From SAR116 cluster bacterium (lineage in GTDB: Bacteria > Pseudomonadota > Alphaproteobacteria > Puniceispirillales > Marisalimonadaceae): a stretch of 10,127 bases of DNA. The notes under the pieces are model-generated. The model was not told where the DNA came from. It worked only from the letters and a program-made list of their open reading frames with translations, and made no database searches. The stretch is from positions 1 through 10,127 of the forward strand of contig NZIY01000034.1 in assembly GCA_002691795.1 (NCBI GenBank), in the 5' to 3' direction. The position numbers and the translations under genes were made by a program. The number at the start of each line of letters is the position of its first letter. The first letter of the stretch is position 1. Shown piece by piece: positions 1 to 6,346 of this stretch.

Positions 1-449
1 GAAATAGTTTTTCCTGCAACCATTTTAATAATTGGTATTGAATGTCTCTTTGATTGAGAGGAGAACAATTGAAATAATGGAATATTATTTTCTTTTGCTA
101 TTAGATCTAATAGAGCTATCTCGAATGCTGATTTAGTCCCTTTGTTTTCATAAAGTGGAGATTTTTTTAAAATATCCAGATCATTTAATGATGTTAAAGA
201 TTTATTGATTAAAAAATTTTTCAAAAATAAAGCAGCAGAAAACATTCCTTGTGAGAATTCTCCTGTCATTGTTGGAGCTGAAGAAGCTTCTCCCCATCCA
301 TAAGTATCATTTTGACTTATTATTTTTACAAAAAGATTTTCAGCACTATCAACTATTATTCCAGCCATTTTGATAGGTTTATTTAAAGGAATTTTTAATG
401 TATAAATATTTACTTTTTTTATTAAAATATCCTTAGTCATTGTAAACAT
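1..449 (-). CDS. Enolase-superfamily (mandelate racemase / muconate lactonizing enzyme type) protein, N-terminal part only
   Basis: The gene runs off the left edge; about 149 codons of what is normally a 360-400 residue protein are present. What is visible is the MR/MLE N-terminal capping domain: a first strand (residues 11-21), the turn GWGEAS (51-56), and the helix pair AFEIALLDLIAKENNIPLFQ (108-127), which matches the family pattern A.DIALWDL.GK..N.P...L. The catalytic barrel with the metal-binding Asp/Glu residues and the KxK or His-Asp base lies outside, so racemase, cycloisomerase and dehydratase cannot be told apart. I chose the ATG at 447-449 because AAGGA (457-461 on this strand) lies about 7 nt upstream; a second in-frame ATG is at 438-440. 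It starts 15 nt after the CoA transferase stop and is probably the last visible gene of the same operon. Confidence 0.85.
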   Translation of the reverse strand, partial: MFTMTKDILIKKVNIYTLKIPLNKPIKMAGIIVDSAENLFVKIISQNDTYGWGEASSAPTMTGEFSQGMFSAALFLKNFLINKSLTSLNDLDILKKSPLYENKGTKSAFEIALLDLIAKENNIPLFQLFSSQSKRHSIPIIKMVAGKTI

Positions 450-464
450 ATATATTTCCTTAAA

Positions 465-1670
465 TTATTTAATAACATTTAGTGAAATTAATTTTTTTAT
501 TTCACCATCATTAAAGTTAAGAATATTTTTTAAAACTTTTTTAGTATCTTCTCCAAGAGTAGGAGGGTATTTAGGTTTGGATAATCCTCTCTGGTTATTA
601 ATTTGGATTGGACTATTTAACGTCTCTAGACTTTTTGTGTTTTCCTTATCTAAGTTTAAAGTCATATCATTATCTTTTGTTTGAGGATGATGTAATGCTT
701 CTTTAACGCCTCTTACAATAGCTGATGGTATATTATTTTTTAAGAATAGATTATACCAATAGCTTCTATTTTTTTTACATAATTCTTTATTAATCATTTT
801 TTCAATTAATGTTCTGTTTTTCACCCTATCCGCATTTTTAGTAAATCTTTTGTCTGTAGCCCATTCTGGTTTTTTTAATAGTTTTGTAAAAACTTTAAAT
901 TGATTATCATTTCCAACACTTATTGCTAACTCACCATTTTTACTTTTAAATAAATTATACGGAACTATGTTAGGATGACCATTTGCATATCTTTCGGCAT
1001 CTTTATTAGAAACTAGTGTATTAGAGGCAACATTAGCGAGTAAAAAAATTCCAGAGTTGTATAAATTAACTTCAGTTAATATATTTTTATTTTTAACTTT
1101 TTTGTTTAATAAAAGACCAGAAAGTACTGATATTACTGCATTTAATCCAGTTACAATATCTACGATAGCTACTCCTAATTTCATGGGTTCACCATTAACT
1201 TCTCCAGTAATTTTCATTAAGCCTGATTCTGCTTGCATTAAAAAATCATACCCAGGCAATCCTCCCTGAGGTCCCTTTACTCCGTATCCAGAAATAGAAG
1301 TTCTAACTACATTTTTAACATTTTTATTAAACCAGTTATCAGGTAGACCAATTTTATTCCAAAAACCTGGTTTGAAATTATCTATAACTACATCTGATTT
1401 TTTAATAAGGTCTTTTAATATTTTAAAACCTTCTTTTGTTTTTATATCTAAACAGATACTTTTTTTGTTTCTATTAATGCCGAGATAATAGGCTGACTCA
1501 GTTCCTAAAAATGGAGGGCCCCAAGCTCGGGTATCATCACCACCCTTGGGGTTTTCAATTTTAATTATTTCAGCACCTAAATCACCTAAATACTGAGTAC
1601 ATAAGGGTCCTGCAAGAATTCTAGTTAAATCTAAGACCCTTATGCCTGTTAATGGATAAACTTTACTCAT
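465..1670 (-). CDS. Family III CoA transferase (CaiB/BaiF, formyl-CoA-transferase-like)
   Basis: The 401-residue product has the usual length of the CaiB/BaiF family, cytoplasmic enzymes that move CoA between carboxylic acids through an aspartyl-CoA intermediate. Visible marks are the N-terminal GIRVLDLTRILAGP (9-22), the GAEIIKIENP strand (32-41), DTRAWGPPF (46-54), YYLGINRNKKSICLDI (61-76), the GYG..GP..G..GYDFLMQAESG segment (128-150), and the catalytic region GVAIVDIVTG (166-175). By alignment with formyl-CoA transferase, Asp171 is the nucleophile. The stretch after about residue 255 matches the family's second domain (LAISVGNDNQF). The ATG follows the crotonase stop by 2 nt, and its Shine-Dalgarno AAGGA is inside the last codons of that gene, so the two are translationally linked. 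Substrate cannot be read from sequence; the neighbouring crotonase and MR/MLE enzyme suggest an acid activated to its CoA thioester. Confidence 0.93.
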   Translation of the reverse strand: MSKVYPLTGIRVLDLTRILAGPLCTQYLGDLGAEIIKIENPKGGDDTRAWGPPFLGTESAYYLGINRNKKSICLDIKTKEGFKILKDLIKKSDVVIDNFKPGFWNKIGLPDNWFNKNVKNVVRTSISGYGVKGPQGGLPGYDFLMQAESGLMKITGEVNGEPMKLGVAIVDIVTGLNAVISVLSGLLLNKKVKNKNILTEVNLYNSGIFLLANVASNTLVSNKDAERYANGHPNIVPYNLFKSKNGELAISVGNDNQFKVFTKLLKKPEWATDKRFTKNADRVKNRTLIEKMINKELCKKNRSYWYNLFLKNNIPSAIVRGVKEALHHPQTKDNDMTLNLDKENTKSLETLNSPIQINNQRGLSKPKYPPTLGEDTKKVLKNILNFNDGEIKKLISLNVIK

Positions 1671-1672
1671 TA

Positions 1673-2533
1673 TTATCCTTTAGGTTTGACATTCTCATCC
1701 TTTTCTAAACCATCTAAATATTCTTTAACAATATTTGCATTTTTTTCTCTAAATTTAAAAAAGTTAGGTTTTCTTTTTTCAATAAATGCATGCATTCCTT
1801 CAAGAGATTCTTCTGATCCCCACACATGTGCAAGTAATTCCATTCCGTGTTGCCATGAAGCGTACAATTCATCAGATTCAGCATTTAATGACTTTTTAGT
1901 TTGCCTTATAGTTTGACCACTGTAACTATTTATTTGTTTAACCCACTTCATGGTTTCATCATACAGTTGATCTTGAGGAACACATTTGTTGATCAAACCA
2001 ACATCAACTGCTTCTTGACCTTTAAAGGTTCTGCATAAAAATATCATTTCTCTAGCTATTCTTTCGCCTACAATTCTCGGCAGGTATTGTGTTGCACCAA
2101 CTGTAGGGCAGGCACCAACTCTTGCTCCAGTTTGACCTAGTGTAGCATTTTCAGAAGCAATGACCATATCACACCACAATGCTAGTTCATGGCCACCTCC
2201 CATACACCAGCCATTTACCATTGCTATTACAGGAATAGAAACGCCTCTAATAGCCATTGCTAATCCTAACATTCTATCATTCCAATGAGAAGCATTAGAC
2301 CAGTTTAATCTTTTCATTGCATAGAAATCTCCACCAGCTGAAAATGCTTCATCGCCAGCACCTGTGAAAACTATACAAGAAATGGTTACATCTTCTTTGG
2401 TTTGAAGTACCGCTTCTCTCATTTCATCAAGTGTTTGCTCTCGAAATGCATTTCTTACTTCAGGACGATTTATAGTAATCCATGCTGCATTTTCTTTAAT
2501 TTCAAATAATATTTCTTTAAAATCAGTTCTCAT
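1673..2533 (-). CDS. Enoyl-CoA hydratase/isomerase (crotonase) family, MenB/BadI-like
   Basis: The 286-residue product is a crotonase-fold enzyme. It shows the oxyanion-hole motifs SAGGD (65-69) and MGGGHE (111-116), the segment GQTGARVGACPTVGATQYLP (133-152), and a C-terminal RKPNFFKF (254-261). The GGD motif, the GQTG start of the active-site loop, the REMIFLCRTF helix (161-170) and the RKP.F..F tail resemble MenB (dihydroxynaphthoyl-CoA synthase) and BadI (2-ketocyclohexanecarboxyl-CoA hydrolase). In the loop after GQTG, however, the sequence follows the ordinary crotonase pattern (G..P..G.TQ.L) and lacks the MenB Asp. The first crotonase Glu is kept (E116) and the second is Gly136. A 22-residue charged tail follows residue 264. 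The ATG has AAGGAG 7 nt upstream, overlapping the stop of the VOC gene. It could be a hydratase, a C-C hydrolase or a ring-forming or ring-opening enzyme; the exact reaction is unresolved. Confidence 0.9.
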   Translation of the reverse strand: MRTDFKEILFEIKENAAWITINRPEVRNAFREQTLDEMREAVLQTKEDVTISCIVFTGAGDEAFSAGGDFYAMKRLNWSNASHWNDRMLGLAMAIRGVSIPVIAMVNGWCMGGGHELALWCDMVIASENATLGQTGARVGACPTVGATQYLPRIVGERIAREMIFLCRTFKGQEAVDVGLINKCVPQDQLYDETMKWVKQINSYSGQTIRQTKKSLNAESDELYASWQHGMELLAHVWGSEESLEGMHAFIEKRKPNFFKFREKNANIVKEYLDGLEKDENVKPKG

Positions 2534-2545
2534 TTTTTTTCTCCT

Positions 2546-2962
2546 TTAATTTTTAGATAAGATTTCAAATAATGTGTTCATCATTTTTTTTGGATGTAAA
2601 AAAAATAAATCTCTACCATGATAGCCTTTCACTGGTTTTGATAAGGGTTCTAGATCATTGTTTTTAGCATCAGAATATGTATTGTTTAAATCATCTACTT
2701 CTAATCCGATATGATGCATGCCACCTAAAGGATTTTTTTTAAGAAAGTTTGATATAGGACTTTTTTCACTTATTGGTTCTATCAGTTCTAATGTGATATT
2801 TGAAAACTTTATAAATGATATTTTTACATTTTGTGTTTCTGATATTATAGGTTTACTTCCAATTTTGTTAAAAACATTCTTATAATGTTCCAGTGCTTTT
2901 TCAATATTTGGCACTACAATTCCAATATGATCTATTTTATCTGTTTTTATAATCTCTTTCAC
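2546..2962 (-). CDS. VOC-superfamily protein, methylmalonyl-CoA-epimerase-like
   Basis: The 138-residue product has two beta-alpha-beta-beta-beta modules typical of the vicinal oxygen chelate fold. Module one starts IDHIGIVVPNIEKALEHYKN (10-29) and module two GGMHHIGLEVDDL (80-92). The likely metal ligands of the methylmalonyl-CoA epimerase pattern are present: His12, Glu59 (Gln in several epimerases), His84 and Glu133 in TLFEI. The HPKK segment (123-126) before the last ligand also fits. The start is a GTG at 2960-2962 with AGGA (2969-2972) 6 nt upstream; the ATG two bases earlier (2962-2964) is out of frame and meets TGA at once. The Shine-Dalgarno overlaps the TAG stop of the exporter gene, so the two are probably translated together. 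Its place beside a crotonase and a CoA transferase supports a CoA-thioester substrate, but methylmalonyl-CoA itself is not proven because no mutase is visible. Confidence 0.88.
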   Translation of the reverse strand: MKEIIKTDKIDHIGIVVPNIEKALEHYKNVFNKIGSKPIISETQNVKISFIKFSNITLELIEPISEKSPISNFLKKNPLGGMHHIGLEVDDLNNTYSDAKNNDLEPLSKPVKGYHGRDLFFLHPKKMMNTLFEILSKN

Positions 2963-2970
2963 ATCTATTC

Positions 2971-3732
2971 CTATTTATAAGCATTAAAACATAAGGATGC
3001 GCCTAACGATATAAGGCATATATATGTTATAGGTCTAAATACTTGCTCTGGCAAAAAGGTAAATAAATATTGACCAGTTTTTAAACCAATTGCCAGAGGA
3101 ATTGACATAATTAGTCCTAATAATAAATAGTCAGATCGAAATCCTTCAATAAAATAAAAATAAGTAAAAAATGCAAAAACCGTTAAAATTACAATACATT
3201 GAATATTTGCTTGTATAATTTTTATGTCCTCTTTTAAGGATAAGAAAAAAAGACCAGTTAAAGGTCCTGTTGGTACCCCAAAGAAACCAGCAAAAAAACC
3301 AATTCCAGTTCCAAACGAACCTGAAGTATAATTATTTATCGGTCCTTTGTATTTCCAACCAGAAACTAAGATTAATGTTGCTAATATTATAAATATACCC
3401 ATAAAAAAGGTTATATCAGGTACATCTCTTTGAAATAAAAAATACAAACCAAGATAGACTCCTAAAAATATTCCACCTCCATAAGATAATACGACATTTT
3501 TTTGTGCCCTTTTGATTGCATTAGGAAGGATTATTAATTGTCCGACCATACCTGAAATGATCACGACATTTAATGCTGGCAATGGTCCCATAATAAGAAC
3601 AAACCCAGGAAGTAGCAAAAGCGCACCAGCAAAACCTGTATAACCTCTTATCAATCCACCACCAAATGCAACCAAGCAAGTTAAAAAAAATTGCAGATGG
3701 GTAAAGTCTGGCAATAGTAACAAATCATACAT
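2971..3732 (-). CDS. TauE/SafE-family membrane permease
   Basis: The 253-residue product is almost entirely hydrophobic, with about eight membrane segments (roughly 11-29, 34-50, 53-70, 83-100, 107-124, 139-163, 176-196, 202-217, plus a last one at 234-250). The internal duplication typical of TauE/SafE is visible: a Gly-rich segment GGGLIRGYTGFAGALLLLP (24-42) in the first half and GTGIGFFAGFFGVPTGPLTG (141-160) in the second. Members export sulfite, sulfoacetate or other organic anions, or act as anion permeases. It is the first gene of the left operon, so its cargo is probably a substrate or product of the CoA enzymes downstream or of the divergent operon. No clear Shine-Dalgarno precedes the ATG; a TATAAT (3768-3773 on this strand) lies about 35 nt upstream as a possible -10 element without a convincing -35. 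Confidence 0.92.
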   Translation of the reverse strand: MYDLLLLPDFTHLQFFLTCLVAFGGGLIRGYTGFAGALLLLPGFVLIMGPLPALNVVIISGMVGQLIILPNAIKRAQKNVVLSYGGGIFLGVYLGLYFLFQRDVPDITFFMGIFIILATLILVSGWKYKGPINNYTSGSFGTGIGFFAGFFGVPTGPLTGLFFLSLKEDIKIIQANIQCIVILTVFAFFTYFYFIEGFRSDYLLLGLIMSIPLAIGLKTGQYLFTFLPEQVFRPITYICLISLGASLCFNAYK

Positions 3733-3790
3733 GATTATAAATTAATGCTTTTTATTATTTTTTTTAAATTATAAATTTAAATAACTAAAA

Positions 3791-3834
3791 TTATTAAAAT
3801 TGATAACTCAATATATACATAAAATAAAATGATT
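3791..3834 (+). repeat. Direct repeat, left copy (between tauE-like gene and egtBD)
   Basis: This 44-bp stretch matches 6223-6266 in the same orientation without gaps, 38 of 44 bases identical, including the anchors ATAACTCAATA and AAATAAAATGATT. Weaker similarity continues left to 3768 (54 of 67 over 3768-3834). After a 2-bp gap it continues right for 10 more bases, up to the egtBD stop codon at 3845. The copy fills most of the 112-bp gap 3733-3844, which otherwise holds only AT-rich sequence and no hairpin terminator. The two copies bracket egtBD exactly. Confidence 0.8.
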
Positions 3835-3844
3835 AATTATCTAA

Positions 3845-5947
3845 TTACTTCACTTTAAATAAAATGACTGCAAAGAGATTATCATTGTCTGTCCATGTTG
3901 AAATTTTATCTAAACCAGATAATGCAGCCAATTCTATAAATTCATGAATATGATATTTATATGAATTTTCCGTATGGATTGTTTCTCCAGCTGCAAAGAA
4001 AAATTTTTCTTTACCAATATTTATAGACTGATCAATACAACTTTCAAGATGCATTTCTATTCTGCCCTTGAAAGTGTTAAAACGAACAGTATGACGAAAT
4101 AAATTTGGATTGAAACCGGCGCCTAACTCTTGATTTATTCGAATTAGAAGATTTTTATTGAAAGCTTCTGTGATACCATCATCGTCATCATATGCTTTAA
4201 GAAGGCGTTCATAATCTTTTTTTAAATCAACACCTATTAATAATTTTCCATTTTTACCGACTGTTTTACAAATACTTTGTAAAAATGTTCTAGCATCTTC
4301 TGGCTCAAAATTACCAATAGTTGAGCCTGGAAAAAACACTATTTTAGACTTTATATCACGTTGTGATTTTGGCATTTTAAATGCTTTAGTGAAATCAGCA
4401 GCAACTGTTAAAACTTCAAGATTGGGGTATGAATCACGTATAATTCTAGCAGATTTTTTTAACTGTGCTTCAGAGATGTCTATTGCACAAAGTGAAATTG
4501 GATCAATCAATGAGTCGAGTAGTATACGTATTTTCTCAAGAGCTCCAGAGCCATATTCAATAAGTGTTATGTTCGGGCCAAGAGATTTTGCGATTTCAGC
4601 AGAATTATTTTTAAGAATACCTATTTCAGTTTTTGTAGGGTAATAAACCTCAAGTTTACAAATTTTTTCGAATAGTTGTGCGCCTTCAGAGTCATAAAGA
4701 TATTTTGATGATATATGTTTTGGGATTGAGCTTAATCCTGAAATGATATCATTAAAAAATATATCTTTGTTATTATTGTCATTAGCGTGGAGACTAGAAA
4801 TAGAAGAGAATTTATCTTTAGCTAAACGAATTCCTGAAAATTGCCATCGTGCATACGGAGGAAAAAAGTTTCGATAAGAATCTCTAATATGCTCTTGAGG
4901 TGTCGCACAAGAACCACCCCGTAAAACCATTTGCCCAGACATAAACTTACCATTATATTCACCCACTGCACCTTCAGCTATTTGATATCCTGGATAAGCG
5001 CTAAACGAACTTTGTGTCCATTCCCATACATCCCCATAAATTTGTGTAACTCCATCTTTTGTAGAAGGTTGTGGGTCAAATATATTAGTATCAGCAAAAT
5101 GTCCTTCAATATCTAATGATTTAGCAATAATTTCCCACTCCGACTCTCTAGGCAATCTAGCATTTGACCATCGAGCAAAGGCATCAGCTTCATAATAACT
5201 GACATGGCAAACTGGTGCATTTAGTTTTACTGGAACTAAACCACTCATTGTATAATAATACCAAGTACCATCATCATTTTTATGCCAATACATTGGAGCT
5301 TTCCAATTCTCTTTCTGACATAATGCCCAACCATCAGACAACCAAAACTCTGCCTTTTTATAACCACCATCTTCAATAAAATTCATGTACTCACGATTTG
5401 AGACTGGATGTTTTGCTAAATAAAATGGTTCTAACCAAACTTTATGTCTTGGACCTTCAGCGTCAAAAATAAATTCTTTTCCAGAATATCCAATTTCAAC
5501 AAGACCTCCAGGATGATGTGCCCAACCCGTTTCACTTGTATTTGATCTCTTTTCCGTCAAATATTCTTGGTAAGCTGGATACAATGGGTTTCTTGAAAGA
5601 GCGTGTTTAATGTCTGTTATTAAAAGTTCTTGATGTTGTTGCTCGTGATTTATTCCAAGCTCTATTAACTTTAGCACATCAGATGTTGGCTTAGATTTAA
5701 AGTAATCTTTCATTTTATTATCAACATAAACTCTATATTCGTATACCTCAGTTGATGAAGGGCGGGTTATCATACCTCTTTCAGTCCTAGCATGACGTTG
5801 ACCTATTTTATTGTAATAAGAATTAAATAAGAAATTAAAGTCAGTGTGAAACTCTTTATAATTTCTTACAAATTGTTTAAGAATAAACGTTTCAAAAAAC
5901 CATGTGGTATGTGCTAAATGCCATTTAGTTGGACTTGCATCAGGCAT
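3845..5947 (-). CDS. egtBD: EgtB-EgtD fusion: ergothioneine sulfoxide synthase plus histidine trimethyltransferase
   Basis: The 700 residues counted from the first ATG contain two ergothioneine enzymes in one frame. Residues 1-378 are EgtB, the non-heme iron sulfoxide synthase: a DinB-like helical domain with HLAH (10-13, iron ligand His13) and HEQQHQE (101-107, the HxxxHxE ligands His101 and His105), then an FGE-sulfatase domain (about 148-378) with GDVWEWTQSSF (305-315) and RGGS (343-346). A short Asn-rich linker (about 379-394) leads to EgtD, the SAM-dependent histidine trimethyltransferase: SKYLYDSEGAQLFEKIC (414-430), SAM loop EYGSG (464-468), Asp490, FPGSTIGNF (539-547), and AYDDDDGITEAFNKNLL (585-601). 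No in-frame ATG, GTG or TTG sits at the junction, so it is a true fusion. Fungal Egt1 has the opposite order. EgtC- and EgtE-type genes are absent here. The real start is probably upstream of this ATG, which has no Shine-Dalgarno and lies inside a conserved segment (see 5948-6079). It is flanked by direct repeats. Confidence 0.93.
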   Translation of the reverse strand: MPDASPTKWHLAHTTWFFETFILKQFVRNYKEFHTDFNFLFNSYYNKIGQRHARTERGMITRPSSTEVYEYRVYVDNKMKDYFKSKPTSDVLKLIELGINHEQQHQELLITDIKHALSRNPLYPAYQEYLTEKRSNTSETGWAHHPGGLVEIGYSGKEFIFDAEGPRHKVWLEPFYLAKHPVSNREYMNFIEDGGYKKAEFWLSDGWALCQKENWKAPMYWHKNDDGTWYYYTMSGLVPVKLNAPVCHVSYYEADAFARWSNARLPRESEWEIIAKSLDIEGHFADTNIFDPQPSTKDGVTQIYGDVWEWTQSSFSAYPGYQIAEGAVGEYNGKFMSGQMVLRGGSCATPQEHIRDSYRNFFPPYARWQFSGIRLAKDKFSSISSLHANDNNNKDIFFNDIISGLSSIPKHISSKYLYDSEGAQLFEKICKLEVYYPTKTEIGILKNNSAEIAKSLGPNITLIEYGSGALEKIRILLDSLIDPISLCAIDISEAQLKKSARIIRDSYPNLEVLTVAADFTKAFKMPKSQRDIKSKIVFFPGSTIGNFEPEDARTFLQSICKTVGKNGKLLIGVDLKKDYERLLKAYDDDDGITEAFNKNLLIRINQELGAGFNPNLFRHTVRFNTFKGRIEMHLESCIDQSINIGKEKFFFAAGETIHTENSYKYHIHEFIELAALSGLDKISTWTDNDNLFAVILFKVK

Positions 5948-6079
5948 TGATTGAATACACTGGTCTGCTTCATTAAGGGGCTCTGATAATTTTAAAGTTT
6001 GATTACGAACCTTGTCATATAAACTTGCTAAATGTTCACTTACAGTTAAGTTTTTTAAATGTTTAGTTGATTTTAAAAT
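5948..6079 (-). other. egtBD: Probable N-terminal extension of egtBD without a canonical start codon
   Basis: Upstream of the first ATG the egtBD frame stays open to a TAA at 6137-6139 and encodes SLYDKVRNQTLKLSEPL followed by NAEDQCIQS directly before MPDASPTKWHLAHTT. That arrangement (Y..VR..T..L..PL..ED...QS) is the normal start of the EgtB DinB domain as I know the family. No ATG, GTG or TTG occurs in these 63 codons, only ATT and ATA candidates. An ATT run at 6077-6085 follows a purine-rich AGCAGAG and would add about 44 residues; its choice as start is a guess. Confidence 0.6.
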
Positions 6080-6104
6080 AATAATCTCTGCTATTCTTAT
6101 TGAA

Positions 6105-6132
6105 ATAATACTTATAATAAAATTGTTTACAA
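6105..6132 (-). promoter_or_regulatory. Possible sigma70-type promoter for egtBD
   Basis: On the minus strand TTGTAA (6127-6132, 4 of 6 to the -35 consensus) is followed after 16 nt by TATTAT (6105-6110, 5 of 6 to the -10 consensus). Transcription would begin near 6098, just before the purine-rich AGCAGAG and the ATT run proposed as the egtBD start. Such matches are common in AT-rich DNA, so this is weak evidence. Confidence 0.3.
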
Positions 6133-6199
6133 TTGGTTATTTTAAAAAATTTTAATTTATTAACTATATGCCAGAGTTAGATTAAATAAATAATTAGAA

Positions 6200-6217
6200 A
6201 TTACTTAATTAAGTAAT
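6200..6217. promoter_or_regulatory. Perfect 18-bp palindrome, operator-like
   Basis: ATTACTTAATTAAGTAAT is its own reverse complement over all 18 bases, lying in the divergent region between egtBD and the amidohydrolase operon, 5 bases from the right direct repeat. Its size and symmetry fit a dimeric regulator site; the short loop makes a terminator unlikely. The equivalent position by the left repeat (3768-3785) keeps only 12 of 18 bases. No regulator gene is in the window. Confidence 0.5.
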
Positions 6218-6222
6218 AAAAA

Positions 6223-6266
6223 TTAATAAAATCTATAACTCAATACATAAATCAAATAAAATGATT
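6223..6266 (+). repeat. Direct repeat, right copy (divergent region egtBD / amidohydrolase)
   Basis: This is the partner of 3791-3834, same orientation, 38 of 44 identical. With a 2-bp gap the similarity continues to about 6278. It sits about 80 bp upstream of the amidohydrolase ATG. The surrounding gap 6137-6346 (210 bp) also holds the palindrome at 6200-6217 and a weak candidate -35 TTGAGC at 6295-6300 with no good -10; I see no small gene or RNA in it. Confidence 0.8.
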
Positions 6267-6333
6267 TAAATTATTTAAATTTATCATTTTAACTTTGAGC
6301 TAAATTCTATTAATATTTTATGAAATTTGTTTA

Positions 6334-6339
6334 AGGAGG
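6334..6339 (+). promoter_or_regulatory. Shine-Dalgarno AGGAGG fixing the amidohydrolase start
   Basis: A full AGGAGG stands 7 nt before ATG 6347-6349. An in-frame TTG at 6341-6343 would begin 1 nt after it, too close to be used, so the ATG is the start. Confidence 0.85.
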
Positions 6340-6346
6340 ATTGCAA

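Noticed and set aside
1057..1269. Plus-strand open frame of 70 codons inside the CoA transferase gene
   Set aside because: It lies opposite a well-supported enzyme with family motifs throughout and resembles no family; no ribosome site.
3741..3780. T-rich stretch as a rho-independent terminator of egtBD or tauE
   Set aside because: No G/C stem precedes the T runs; such tracts are common in the AT-rich spacers here.
4765..4816. A separate egtD gene starting at the EgtB-EgtD junction
   Set aside because: No in-frame ATG, GTG or TTG and no stop codon in the linker; the frame is continuous.
6341..6346. TTG as the amidohydrolase start
   Set aside because: Only 1 nt from the AGGAGG; ATG 6347 has the correct 7-nt spacing.
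6137..6346. Small RNA or riboswitch in the divergent gap
   Set aside because: No stable G/C-containing hairpin or recognised aptamer core seen; only AT-rich repeat and palindrome.
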